Part shown: piece after piece, positions 45,460 through 54,670 of the stretch
How the letters are laid out: each line of letters opens with the position of its first letter
Numbering within the stretch: the stretch's first letter is position 1
Assembly: GCF_005116505.1 (NCBI RefSeq)
Contig: NZ_SWBR01000001.1
Span: 434,001 to 498,000, forward strand
Reading direction: 5' to 3'
Origin: Pedobacter polaris
GTDB lineage: Bacteria > Bacteroidota > Bacteroidia > Sphingobacteriales > Sphingobacteriaceae
Length of the DNA stretch: 64,000 nt
The notes under the pieces: model-generated
Database searches by the model: none
Seen by the model: the letters and a program-made list of their open reading frames with translations, nothing else
What the model was told of the DNA's origin: nothing
Position numbers and translations under genes: made by a program

Positions 45460-46990
45460 CCTGTACACCAATTGGCCCACTAGGTTCACTTTCATTCTTC
45501 AACCTATCTAACGCTGTAACTAAGTAATTATATCTTTTACCTTTTTCAACATCTGTATCTAAATAGAATGTAAAGTCTTCAAAGCTGATATGAAGTATGT
45601 TCTTTGCATCAAGAATCCCAATCTTTTCACCTTCTTTAAAGCGATAGACAACATAGCCAGAGGCGGTTTCACCATCCACAGCTTTTAAAGGTTTAACCCA
45701 CTTTATATTTATCCCATCGTTTAGTGCGTCTGCAGTTAAATTTTGAGGAGTGTTTGGCATTACATCATCTAACCAAGGCATTTGGGGAGGCAGGGCAGGA
45801 TATTTATACAAGTCATTTCTTAGCGTATCTGTTAATGATTTTGCATTTGTAGAAAGTGATTTTGAACTAAAAAAAATACTTCCCTGCACACGATTATTTG
45901 CCCTTAAATACCTGATCTGATTAGGAATTTCATTTATTTTCATCCACGTTGGATCTACTTTTGTTGGTGTATTTACTAAATAAGCAGCCTGACCTATGTA
46001 AAGATGTCTTCCAAAAGTATTATTACCCCACCAATCTAGTAAGGTACCAAAAGGTGCTGCTGCTCTTTTGAAAGTAAAATAAATTTGGGGATTAATGTAA
46101 TCTACCCATCCTTCTTTAATCCACTTTCTCGAATCTGCATAAAGCTCTTCATAATTAGATAAACCATTTGTTCTGGATCCTAAAGTATCTTCTCTAAAGT
46201 TTCTCCAAATACCAAAAGGACTAACTCCAAATTTTACGTGTTTTTTATAATGGTGAACACTGTCATTTACCATTTTAACAAGCATATCAACATTATTTCT
46301 ACGCCAATCGTTAATATTGGTAAAACCATTAGCATACTTGGTAAAAGTGGTGTTATCTTTTATAGTTTGCCCAGCAATACGATAAGGATAGAAATAATCA
46401 TCAAAGTGAACACCATCAATATCATATTCTTTAACCACATCTAAAATAACTTGAGTTATATATTCCCTAACCTCAGGCAAACCTGGATCGAAAAGAATCT
46501 GACCTCCATATCTATAGAATAATTCAGGTCTTTTTTTTGTGATATGTTCAGAACTTGTAAGTTGACCAGCAGACATTGTTGCTCTGTAAGGATTAAACCA
46601 TGCATGTAGTTCCATTCCTCTAAAATGAGCTTCCTTAATTGCAAATTCCAAAGGGTCATATCCTGCAGCAGGTGCTAGCCCTTGTTTACCCATTAACCAA
46701 TGGCTCCAAGGCTCTCTAGATTTAGCATATAAAGCATCTGCGGTTGGTCTTATTTGAAGCATAATAGCGTTAATACCACTTTTTTTATGCTGTTCTAAAA
46801 TACCAATCAATTCTTGCTTTTGTTTATCTACAGAAAGCCCGGGTCTTGACGGCCAATCTATATTGGTTACTGAGGCAATCCAAACACCTCTAAACTCACG
46901 TTTTGGAGCAATTTTTGTGGTGTTTTGGGCAATTGAGAAAAGTGGAACAGCTAGTGAGAGTAAAAGTGCGTAGATGTAGCTTTTATTCAT
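45452..46990 (-). CDS. GHL10-type glycoside hydrolase-like protein (PF02638) with C-terminal Fn3-like domain
   Basis: Exported protein (signal to VPLFSIAQ, about residue 21) with a TIM-barrel of the glycosyl-hydrolase-like 10 family: 'KREFRGVWIASVTNIDWPS', 'HKKSGINAIMLQIRPTADALY', 'GMELHAWFNPYRATMS', 'DIDGVHFDDYFYPY' (probable acid pair) and 'VDYINPQIYFTFKRAAAPF'. The last 110 residues ('PQNLTADALNDGINIKWVKP ... VVYRF') look like a fibronectin type III domain. Family members are thought to act on cell-envelope glycans, some on denuded peptidoglycan; the substrate is not shown. Confidence 0.9.
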   Translation of the reverse strand: MNKSYIYALLLSLAVPLFSIAQNTTKIAPKREFRGVWIASVTNIDWPSRPGLSVDKQKQELIGILEQHKKSGINAIMLQIRPTADALYAKSREPWSHWLMGKQGLAPAAGYDPLEFAIKEAHFRGMELHAWFNPYRATMSAGQLTSSEHITKKRPELFYRYGGQILFDPGLPEVREYITQVILDVVKEYDIDGVHFDDYFYPYRIAGQTIKDNTTFTKYANGFTNINDWRRNNVDMLVKMVNDSVHHYKKHVKFGVSPFGIWRNFREDTLGSRTNGLSNYEELYADSRKWIKEGWVDYINPQIYFTFKRAAAPFGTLLDWWGNNTFGRHLYIGQAAYLVNTPTKVDPTWMKINEIPNQIRYLRANNRVQGSIFFSSKSLSTNAKSLTDTLRNDLYKYPALPPQMPWLDDVMPNTPQNLTADALNDGINIKWVKPLKAVDGETASGYVVYRFKEGEKIGILDAKNILHISFEDFTFYLDTDVEKGKRYNYLVTALDRLKNESEPSGPIGVQAK

Positions 46991-47204
46991 TATATGATTT
47001 TAGTATAAGGGATTTTGTTCTTTTTGATTTGTAGTTTTTAATGCACAAGTAATTCTAATCAATTACGTTAAACGTAAATTTTAAGAATTTTGATACAAAA
47101 GTGCTACAAATTTAACACTTTTCGTTTTTTTATATTATGTTAGCTGTCCTGTAAGATCTAATTCTTTGACCTTAAAATATGGTAAAAGGAAAATTTTAAT
47201 ACAT

Positions 47205-48110
47205 ATGCAAGAACAAGACCCTGTCAATAAGGTTGATAGAAATAAAGTTTATTTTTTAATTGTAGTTATAGCAGCACTTTTAGGCATAAATGCCTATTTG
47301 TATGTTAAGGACAAGCAACAAAGCAGTAGATTTGTAACTGTAAGTACTGAAAAAGAACGATTAAATTTAGAAGTTGAAAAAATAGAGGCAGAACTTGATA
47401 AAGTAACCTTACTTAATGTTAATTTAAGTGATAAATTAGCTCAAGAGGAAAAACTTGCAAGAGAGAAAATTGCCGAATTAAAACTTGATTTACAGAAAGG
47501 GAAACTTACACAGGGTGATTTAGATGAAGCGCAAGATCAGATTAAAGAGCTAAGAGAATTTGTTAAAAACTATAACGATCAGATTATACGTTTAGAGAAG
47601 GAAAATTCTTACTTAAAAACAGAACGTGATAGCTTAAAAACAACTGTAAATTCTTATAGTGAAAAAACTGAAACTCTAGAAAAAGAAAATCAAAACCTTA
47701 ATGCCAAAGTTAAAGTTGGCGCAGCACTAAAGGCATCAAACATTGATATTCAAGCATATAAGGTTAAAAGCAGCGGTAAGAACATTTTAGTTACCAGAGC
47801 AAGTACTACAAATAAATTAACAGTAAAGTTTGCGATCGTATCCAATCCATTAGCAAATAAAAATTACCACAAAGTATTTTTAAGAGTTTTTGACCCTGCT
47901 GGAAATTTAATAGCAGATGAGAGTAACTTATTTGAAATTGATGGTCAACAAATGCAATATAGCAGTGCTATAGAATTCTATTATAACGATGATGAGACTG
48001 AATATAAGATAGATTGGACTAACCCAAAAGAATTTATGAAAGGCGTCTACTCAATTATTTTATATGCTGACGGCTATGTAATGGGGAAAAGCCAAATCTC
48101 TCTCAGGTAG
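47205..48110 (+). CDS. membrane-anchored coiled-coil protein
   Basis: A 301-aa protein with a short N-terminal tail, one transmembrane helix (about residues 14–34 from MQEQDP), a long Glu/Lys/Leu coiled coil (about 48–170) and a C-terminal beta domain of about 110 residues ('VTRASTTNKLTVKFAIVSNPLANKNYHKVFLRVFDP'). The start at 47205 is chosen because upstream codons to 47166 are basic, low-complexity and not conserved in type. Found widely in Bacteroidota but not characterised as far as I know. It converges on the sensor kinase gene with a 6-base gap. Confidence 0.75.
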   Translation: MQEQDPVNKVDRNKVYFLIVVIAALLGINAYLYVKDKQQSSRFVTVSTEKERLNLEVEKIEAELDKVTLLNVNLSDKLAQEEKLAREKIAELKLDLQKGKLTQGDLDEAQDQIKELREFVKNYNDQIIRLEKENSYLKTERDSLKTTVNSYSEKTETLEKENQNLNAKVKVGAALKASNIDIQAYKVKSSGKNILVTRASTTNKLTVKFAIVSNPLANKNYHKVFLRVFDPAGNLIADESNLFEIDGQQMQYSSAIEFYYNDDETEYKIDWTNPKEFMKGVYSIILYADGYVMGKSQISLR

Positions 48111-48116
48111 AAGAAA

Positions 48117-51100
48117 TTATATAAGAGGAAAAGTAAAATAAAATGTAGTTCCCTGACCAATTTTTGATGTAAATTCTATCGTTCCACCTGCATTTTCTAC
48201 TGCCTGTTTAACAAAGGCTAAACCTAATCCAGTACCAGAAGATTTTGTAGTAAAATTCGGAACAAAAATCTTGTCTTTTAGTGCTTCATCAATACCCTTT
48301 CCATTATCCTCCACCTCAACATAAACTTGCCTCTCATCATTTATAATTCCTATCCTAATTGCACACTTATCTTTGTATTCACTTGCTTCTATTGCATTTT
48401 TAAGCAAGTTGTTAAATGTACGTAGTAACTGATCTTTATCTCCTAATACCATAACTTTTGTATTGGTTCGATTAAGTACTATAATCTCCACATTTTCTGA
48501 AGAATTAAATACTGCGATAGCTTGTTCAATAACAGGCAATAGTTCTAATTTTTCAAGCTTGGTATCAGGCATTTTTGCAAAATTCGAAAACTCCGATGCT
48601 ATGGTAGCTAAACTATCAATTTGCTCGATAAAAGACTTATTAAAACTTGCAAATTTCTTCTCAAAATTTGGATCATTTTCCTTCCAAGATTTCTCTAGCA
48701 ATTGCACTCCGAGTTTTAATGGTGTAAGCGGATTCTTAATCTCGTGCGCAACCTGTTTTGCCATTTCCCTCCATGCACTTTCCCTTTCAGATCGAGCTAG
48801 TTTTGCGGCACTTATTTCGAGCGCAGCAATCATTTTATTATACTCTTTAATTAACAAACCAATCTCATCTTGCCTATGCCAAATAATTGGTTGGTTTTTT
48901 TGCCCTAATTTGGTGCGCCTGATGCTTTCTTGTATGAAAGTTAAGGGATTAGTTATCTGATTAGCTAAAAACACAGCTAGCACACCTATAAGCACAAATA
49001 CGAGGGCATATATGTTAATCAGTGTATTTATGAACAACCCTATCTTTTCTTGATAATCAATTTCATTCGCATAATAAGGCAACCCTATATACGCAACTGT
49101 TTGATTTTGTCCATTACGTATTGGCGCATAAGCAGCGGCATAGGTAAATTCTCCAACTTTTTCTGTAGGATTTAAGAACTCTGACCGTTGCATTAGACTT
49201 AAATTAATAAATGCATCTGAACTCATTTGTTTCCCTACAATTCCGTAATCATACATTTTACGTAAGGATGTTAGCACCAAATTTCCTTTGATGTCGTAAA
49301 GATTTAAATAAGCCGCATTTATATCTGCAAATTTATTGAATTCAAATTCAGCCTCATCATCTGTTTTTATAGCTCCGGTATTCAAAATTTGTTTTTCATA
49401 AGAGAGCTGTACCTTCCTAACCTTCTCTCGAATCGAATCTTTTTGTTGCTTTAAGTACTCCTCCTTAATGTAAGAAAAAGTTGTCCAGCCCACAATTAAT
49501 AAAGTTGCCACAACAGATAGCACTACAGAAACTTGAATACGTGTTTTGTATAGAATTTTGTTGGCATTAATCATGAGGTACCGATTAATCCTAAACCATC
49601 CGGCATTAGTATCTTCTATATTTTTGGCCAGCCAAAGCATAATGTAAACAGCTATCCCAAATAAAATGAACACCAAAAAGAAAAATGATAAAGTAGCTAA
49701 CCTAACTACATAAGGCATTTTTTCTTTGCTAATTACAATTAACTTCGAATTATTAGCTTTATAAATGGCATGGTTATAACTGTAATCATTTGTCTCTTCA
49801 TTTTTAAATTCAACTTTATCTACCACTCCTTTAAACTCAGTATTCATCATCGGATAAGTAAATTTACCCGATTGAATTGATAGCTTATTGTCTTTATAAA
49901 ACGCGAAAGAATATTCGCTAAAATCTTCATCACTTTTTAATTTCCCTTCAATTAATAGTTCAGGAAAGTGACTATTGTAATCATAAGATTGAGATTTTAA
50001 ATCAATAACTAATGTCCCTAATAAATCTTTATCATCAAAAATCGGGATGATGCCAAAATAATCTTGGTAACCGAAAGTGTCATTAATTCGATAGGAATAA
50101 ATCGTTTCAGGCGTTTTAAATGCACCCGATTTAACCAAATCTTTATACTTAGAAATCGGAACACTTTCCTCTTGCTTTAAAACAGAATCTTGGCTATTGT
50201 AAGCAAAAATTTTATACTCAAAGCGGGATAAATAACCGTCTAAATATTTTTTTGTGACATAATTATTAAAGTTAAAAGTTTTAATAAGTTTAGGGTCTTT
50301 GAAATATTTTACGATCATCGAATCAGATGGAATGCGTAATTCAAAACTGCTAATTGAATTGATCACCTTTGGATCATCTGAATTTTCTAGCTTTCGGGCT
50401 ATCCCCCCTCTATTGTTCCGTTCTTTTAAGTCAATAAACTTTATATATTTAAGAGAGGTTAGAAATGCAATACACAAGAAAAGTATAGCAAATACACCAA
50501 TAGAAAACTGACGTTTCTGAACATAATTATTCCATCCAATTACAAATAATAAAAGTGCATAAACCAAAAAGAACACGTTAAAATCGTCTATTAGCTTATA
50601 TATGAAATATCCTGTTAACAGTAGAATAAAGAGTATTAATCTATCCTTATTACTAAAGTTTAACTGTTTAGTAATTTCAATAAAGATGTTTGTAATTAGG
50701 TAAACATTAAACCATGCCAAGCAAAGTATCAAAATGCTGATCCAACTAATCCACCCTAAATTTATAATGTTGGTGATATCAAAATTTATTTTCGAATTGT
50801 TAATCAATCCATGAAATACATCATCAATTATAAATGCAAAACTTGATATAATTAACAATAAAATTATATGTAATAAAATTCCAGCAAGTCTATTATTTAC
50901 TATCCACTTTGGTAAAACATACTTACCTCGATGTACATAAATGAAAAGCGTAATCCATGTAAGGCAAATTACATGTAATAATAAATCTCCTAATGAGGGT
51001 AAAAATTCACTCTGCGCATATATAGAGGGGCTGAAAATCTCGAGGTTAAACTGGTGATTAAACCAAAAGAACTGCAAATCAGACAATCTGAATGCAAAGA

Positions 51101-51845
51101 AAAAGACAGTTAGCACTAACGTAGCAGAATATATAAAGCCCCTATTGGCTAGCCACTTGCAATAGGAGTTTACAAATAAACAAATACTAAATAGTCCAAC
51201 AATCCATAGCCATAATTGCACTGTTGCGTAGATATTCTTCGAATATTCTTCACTTAACTTAACAGGAAAAAGATATTCTTTATTGATGTTGAAAATCTCT
51301 TTAGTATCCTTATCGGTAAATGAGGCTAAATCTAAACTATTGTTTGGAAAAAGCTCTGGCACAATTCTATTCTTAAGGTACTGATTTTCAATGCCAAACT
51401 GTGTCTTTACACCTATTAAAAAAATAACAACATAATCATCTGAAGTCTTCTTTATTACTTCATAATAACCATTTGGTAATTGTTGAAATGAAGGACCTTC
51501 TTTTAAGCGGCTAATATTTTGAGGGAAAGCAATAGCAGAGCTCCAAAAATGAAGTTTTTGATCTTTATAAACTAATACGTTAATTCCATTATCCCTATAG
51601 GTATTAATGAAATTTAAAGATTGTTGCTCATTCTTATCAAATCCCTTTAACTCCTTTAACTTATCAGGATTAGAAAGAAAACTTTGAACAATACGTTCCT
51701 TTATCGCTAAATTTTGTTGGAGGGTTTTGGCTTCGTGTACTAGGAGATCTTTTTGGGTAATTGAATTATTTAAAGACAAAGCTGTAGCAATACAACAAAT
51801 GCCTAAAAGCAATAAAAGAAACCTTATTTTACCTCCTATACCCAC
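48117..51845 (-). CDS. very large membrane sensor histidine kinase (NtrY-like)
   Basis: A 1,242-residue kinase. N-terminal signal or TM helix, a periplasmic sensor domain (about 30–200), then about six to eight membrane helices (about 205–470), a second extracytoplasmic sensor (about 480–700), more TMs (about 705–800), another sensor stretch, and a final TM with HAMP ('LANQITNPLTFIQESIRRTK'). The kinase core has HisKA with His near 1031 (QVAHEIKNPLTPLKLG) and HATPase with 'LLKNAIEAS', 'VEDNGKGID' and 'GTGLGLAFVKQAVE'. No response regulator is adjacent. Signal unknown. Confidence 0.93.
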   Translation of the reverse strand: MGIGGKIRFLLLLLGICCIATALSLNNSITQKDLLVHEAKTLQQNLAIKERIVQSFLSNPDKLKELKGFDKNEQQSLNFINTYRDNGINVLVYKDQKLHFWSSAIAFPQNISRLKEGPSFQQLPNGYYEVIKKTSDDYVVIFLIGVKTQFGIENQYLKNRIVPELFPNNSLDLASFTDKDTKEIFNINKEYLFPVKLSEEYSKNIYATVQLWLWIVGLFSICLFVNSYCKWLANRGFIYSATLVLTVFFFAFRLSDLQFFWFNHQFNLEIFSPSIYAQSEFLPSLGDLLLHVICLTWITLFIYVHRGKYVLPKWIVNNRLAGILLHIILLLIISSFAFIIDDVFHGLINNSKINFDITNIINLGWISWISILILCLAWFNVYLITNIFIEITKQLNFSNKDRLILFILLLTGYFIYKLIDDFNVFFLVYALLLFVIGWNNYVQKRQFSIGVFAILFLCIAFLTSLKYIKFIDLKERNNRGGIARKLENSDDPKVINSISSFELRIPSDSMIVKYFKDPKLIKTFNFNNYVTKKYLDGYLSRFEYKIFAYNSQDSVLKQEESVPISKYKDLVKSGAFKTPETIYSYRINDTFGYQDYFGIIPIFDDKDLLGTLVIDLKSQSYDYNSHFPELLIEGKLKSDEDFSEYSFAFYKDNKLSIQSGKFTYPMMNTEFKGVVDKVEFKNEETNDYSYNHAIYKANNSKLIVISKEKMPYVVRLATLSFFFLVFILFGIAVYIMLWLAKNIEDTNAGWFRINRYLMINANKILYKTRIQVSVVLSVVATLLIVGWTTFSYIKEEYLKQQKDSIREKVRKVQLSYEKQILNTGAIKTDDEAEFEFNKFADINAAYLNLYDIKGNLVLTSLRKMYDYGIVGKQMSSDAFINLSLMQRSEFLNPTEKVGEFTYAAAYAPIRNGQNQTVAYIGLPYYANEIDYQEKIGLFINTLINIYALVFVLIGVLAVFLANQITNPLTFIQESIRRTKLGQKNQPIIWHRQDEIGLLIKEYNKMIAALEISAAKLARSERESAWREMAKQVAHEIKNPLTPLKLGVQLLEKSWKENDPNFEKKFASFNKSFIEQIDSLATIASEFSNFAKMPDTKLEKLELLPVIEQAIAVFNSSENVEIIVLNRTNTKVMVLGDKDQLLRTFNNLLKNAIEASEYKDKCAIRIGIINDERQVYVEVEDNGKGIDEALKDKIFVPNFTTKSSGTGLGLAFVKQAVENAGGTIEFTSKIGQGTTFYFTFPLI

Positions 51846-51874
51846 ATTGAACCTATTTTATAAACTTAATAATA

Positions 51875-52753
51875 TTAAATAGTCGCACTACTTGTTTGCA
51901 CTTCTCTGCTCACCTTTTTTACTAAACCTTGAAGAACGTTTCCAGGTCCAACTTCTACAAATTCATTTGCGCCATCTGCGATCATATTTGTAGCAGTTTG
52001 TGTCCACCTTACTGCCCCTGTTAATTGTGCAATTAAATTCTCTTTAATTGTTGATGGGTCTGTTGTTGGCTTTGCATTTATATTTTGATAAATTGGACAA
52101 ACTGGTGAAGAAATAGCAGTTGATTCAATAGCTGCCTGCAACTCCCTTCTTGCTGGCTCCATTAATGGTGAGTGAAAAGCACCACCAACATTTAACTTTA
52201 ATGCTCTTTTCGCTCCGGCAGCAGTTAATTTTTCACATGCTTCATCAATGCCTTCAATGCTACCTGAAATAACAAGTTGTCCAGGGCAATTATAATTGGC
52301 TGGAACCACAATTGCATCAATACCAGCACAAACTTCTTCAACTACTTCATCTGCCAAGCCTAAAATAGCGGCCATTGTAGAAGGTTGCAACTCACAAGCT
52401 TTTTGCATTGCATTAGCACGGGTGATTACTAATTTTAAACCGTCTTCAAAAGATAAAGCATTAGCAGCTACTAAAGCAGAAAACTCTCCTAAAGAGTGTC
52501 CAGCAACCATTTCTGGTTTAAAATCATCACCTAAAACTTTAGCTAAAATTACTGAATGTAAGAATATAGCTGGTTGTGTTACATTAGTTTGTTTTAGCTC
52601 TTCATCAGTTCCACTAAACATGATATCACTTATGCGAAACCCAATAATGTCATTTGCTTTTTCAAATAATTCTTTTGCTAATGGATTTTCATAAAGATCT
52701 TTACCCATTCCTACAAATTGGGCTCCTTGCCCTGGAAAAATATATGCTTTCAT
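51875..52753 (-). CDS. fabD: malonyl-CoA:ACP transacylase
   Basis: Loads malonyl groups on acyl carrier protein for fatty acid synthesis. The start at 52753 gives MKAYIFPGQGAQFVGMGKDLY, the standard FabD beginning; upstream codons come from a repeat. Active site Ser in AGHSLGEFSAL (about 91), oxyanion Gln in PGQGAQ (about 10), His in GGAFHSPLM (about 201). Length 292 is normal. The gap to folE is entirely taken by a palindromic repeat. Confidence 0.96.
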   Translation of the reverse strand: MKAYIFPGQGAQFVGMGKDLYENPLAKELFEKANDIIGFRISDIMFSGTDEELKQTNVTQPAIFLHSVILAKVLGDDFKPEMVAGHSLGEFSALVAANALSFEDGLKLVITRANAMQKACELQPSTMAAILGLADEVVEEVCAGIDAIVVPANYNCPGQLVISGSIEGIDEACEKLTAAGAKRALKLNVGGAFHSPLMEPARRELQAAIESTAISSPVCPIYQNINAKPTTDPSTIKENLIAQLTGAVRWTQTATNMIADGANEFVEVGPGNVLQGLVKKVSREVQTSSATI

Positions 52754-52836
52754 ACCCCTTAATCCCCTAAAGGGGAAATTTATATTTGTTAAAAATTTGT
52801 CCAATTATCCAAAGCCCCTTTAGGGGTTTGGGGTTA
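52754..52836. repeat. inverted-repeat element filling the fabD–folE gap
   Basis: The left arm at 52754–52776 contains CCCCTTAATCCCCTAAAGGGG and the right arm at 52814–52837 contains CCCCTTTAGGGGTTTGGGG. They are inverted relative to each other, around an AT-rich centre. The right arm includes the stop codon of folE, and the left arm ends at the fabD start codon. Similar short repeats are frequent between genes in Bacteroidota. Confidence 0.75.
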
Positions 52837-53469
52837 ATGTAGGTTTGCAGTTATTAACCTTAAAAACTCTGCTCTTGTTTTGTCGTTACTTAAAAATCCA
52901 CCTGTAAATGCCGACGTTGTAGTAACAGAGTTTTGTTTTTGCACTCCACGCATAGCCATGCACAAGTGTTTGCATTCCATAACAACTGCTACACCAGCTG
53001 GTTGTAATGTATCTTGAATACAATCTCTAATTTCATTTGTTAAACGCTCTTGAACCTGTAATCTGCGAGCGAATGCATCTACAACTCTTGGTATTTTACT
53101 TAACCCTACAATATGTCCGTTTGGAATATAAGCGATGTGTGCCTTACCAAAAAAAGGCAGCATGTGGTGCTCGCACATTGAAAAAATCTCAATGTCTTTT
53201 ACCACTACCATTTGGCTATAATCTTCCTTAAACATTGCCGAACGAAGGATTTCTGAAGGATCTACATCATACCCATGCGTAAGGTATTGCAATGCCTTAG
53301 CCACACGCTCTGGTGTTTTCAATAAACCCTCGCGTTCTGGATTTTCACCTAATTGAGTTAAAATATCTTTATAGTGTATAGCTACAGAACTAATTTTTTC
53401 ATCATCATATCTGTCGATTTTCTGGTAGCCCAAAACTTCGTCGTCATGATTGTATTTATCGTTTTCCAT
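52834..53469 (-). CDS. folE: GTP cyclohydrolase I
   Basis: Makes dihydroneopterin triphosphate from GTP, the first step of folate and pterin synthesis. Zinc ligands and active site: '[44 protein letters not shown]' (about 108–150) and the later Cys in '[17 protein letters not shown]'. Length 211 is typical. The downstream end carries its stop codon inside a palindromic repeat. The PTPS/QueD gene lies 10 bases upstream, so both are transcribed together. Confidence 0.96.
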   Translation of the reverse strand: MENDKYNHDDEVLGYQKIDRYDDEKISSVAIHYKDILTQLGENPEREGLLKTPERVAKALQYLTHGYDVDPSEILRSAMFKEDYSQMVVVKDIEIFSMCEHHMLPFFGKAHIAYIPNGHIVGLSKIPRVVDAFARRLQVQERLTNEIRDCIQDTLQPAGVAVVMECKHLCMAMRGVQKQNSVTTTSAFTGGFLSNDKTRAEFLRLITANLH

Positions 53470-53479
53470 TTATAATTGA

Positions 53480-53890
53480 TTAGCCGAAATATTCTACAAA
53501 ATTGTTTTCAGTTTCATAAATTTTTATGCAATGTAATTGTGCTCCATCTACTTGAACGAGAGGGTATAAAATGTCCCAAATTGCTATAGCCAAGTTCTCT
53601 GTAGAAGCCAGTTTATCTTTCATAAAATCTACATCTAAATTAAGGTTTCTATGGTCTATTTTATCAACAATATTTGTATTGATAATCTCTTTCAGCCATT
53701 TCAGGTCAACCAAAAATCCAGTTTCTGGGTTAACTTCTCCCTTAACAGTTACATACAATTGATAGTTGTGTCCGTGCCAATTTGGATTTGCACATTTACC
53801 GTAAACCTCAATATTTTTTTCTAAGCTCCAATCTGTTCTCGATAATTTATGAGCAGCATTAAAACTTTCCCTTCTTGTAATATAAATCAT
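53480..53890 (-). CDS. queD: 6-carboxy-tetrahydropterin synthase/PTPS-family protein
   Basis: A 136-aa enzyme acting on dihydroneopterin triphosphate, made by FolE encoded next. Zinc histidines in FNAAH (about 13) and NWHGHNYQL (about 38–46), catalytic Cys in YGKCANPNWHGH, and Glu in the C-terminal part (IKIYETENN). The Cys rather than Glu at the catalytic position points to QueD (queuosine) or PTPS rather than PTPS-III. A TATATTTG -7 box lies 18 bases upstream. Confidence 0.88.
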   Translation of the reverse strand: MIYITRRESFNAAHKLSRTDWSLEKNIEVYGKCANPNWHGHNYQLYVTVKGEVNPETGFLVDLKWLKEIINTNIVDKIDHRNLNLDVDFMKDKLASTENLAIAIWDILYPLVQVDGAQLHCIKIYETENNFVEYFG

Positions 53891-53908
53891 TATTCATCAA
53901 ATAAAAAG

Positions 53909-53916
53909 CAAATATA
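53909..53916 (-). promoter_or_regulatory. candidate -7 box for queD–folE
   Basis: Minus-strand TATATTTG matches TAnnTTTG and is 18 bases from the start codon; no clear -33. Confidence 0.42.
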
Positions 53917-53931
53917 CGGATAAGGTTCATG

Positions 53932-53966
53932 CTAAAAGACTAAAGAAAAAAGCTAAAAGCTAAAAA
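53932..53966. repeat. five 7-bp tandem repeats (CTAAAAG type)
   Basis: Units CTAAAAG, ACTAAAG, AAAAAAG, CTAAAAG, CTAAAAA in the queD–mqnB divergent gap; related to the array at 13964–13998. Confidence 0.6.
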
Positions 53967-54001
53967 CGTAAATTCTCAATCATAATTTTTAATTTAGAAG
54001 A

Positions 54002-54625
54002 ATGAAATTACTAGTTGTTGCTGCAACCCAAAAAGAGTTAACAAAGGTTTACGAGCATTTTGACTTAGCAGAGCAGGATTTTATTAAAACTCCAAACTTT
54101 GACATTTTGATTACTGGAGTTGGCATGACTACTACTGCATTTTCATTAGGACAGCGACTTGATAAAAGCTATGATTTAGTTTTAAATGTTGGCATAGCTG
54201 GAAGTTTTGATAAAAATATCCCATTAGGTGGTTTAGTAAATATTTACAAGGATACCTTTGCTGAACTTGGCGCAGAAGATAATAATAATTTCTTAACTAT
54301 AGATGAACTTGGTTTTGGAAAAAATACTTTCCAATCTAATTATGAAATTAACAATTTACCAAAGGTTAAAGGCATTACAGTTAATAAGGTTCATGGCAAT
54401 TCTAAAAGCATTGAAACGATAACAAAAAGGTTTCAGCCACAAGTAGAAAGTATGGAAGGGGCTGCTGTATTTTACGCTTGCGAGCAGCTCAGTATTCCTT
54501 GCTTACAAATAAGGAGTATTTCTAATTATGTTACACCAAGGGCGAAGGAAACCTGGGAAATTGGCTTGGCTATAAAAAACTTGAATGATTGGGTTATTGA
54601 TTTCATTACTCAGAAAATCAAATGA
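54002..54625 (+). CDS. mqnB: futalosine hydrolase
   Basis: Nucleosidase that removes hypoxanthine from futalosine in the futalosine pathway to menaquinone. The nucleoside phosphorylase-like fold shows 'MKLLVVAATQKELTKV', 'ILITGVGMTTTAFSLGQRL', 'LVLNVGIAGSFDKNIPLGGLVNI' and 'VESMEGAAVFYACEQ' (catalytic Glu), with 'LQIRSISNYVTPR'. Length 207 fits. The mqnD gene follows 45 bases later on the same strand, confirming the pathway over other MTAN-like nucleosidases. Confidence 0.92.
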   Translation: MKLLVVAATQKELTKVYEHFDLAEQDFIKTPNFDILITGVGMTTTAFSLGQRLDKSYDLVLNVGIAGSFDKNIPLGGLVNIYKDTFAELGAEDNNNFLTIDELGFGKNTFQSNYEINNLPKVKGITVNKVHGNSKSIETITKRFQPQVESMEGAAVFYACEQLSIPCLQIRSISNYVTPRAKETWEIGLAIKNLNDWVIDFITQKIK

Positions 54626-54670
54626 GGTAAAAATGACGATTGGAATAACTTTTAGCCTTAATTTTACACC

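Noticed and set aside
47097..47122. AAAAGTG/CACTTTT inverted repeat in the divergent gap upstream of the GHL10 gene
   Set aside because: Seven-base arms in very AT-rich DNA are expected by chance; it overlaps a weak TAAATTTG box without a -33 element.
48463..48960. A 165-codon plus-strand frame opposite the sensor kinase
   Set aside because: It is antisense to the highly conserved HisKA/HATPase coding region and is Ser/Ile-rich without any recognisable fold.
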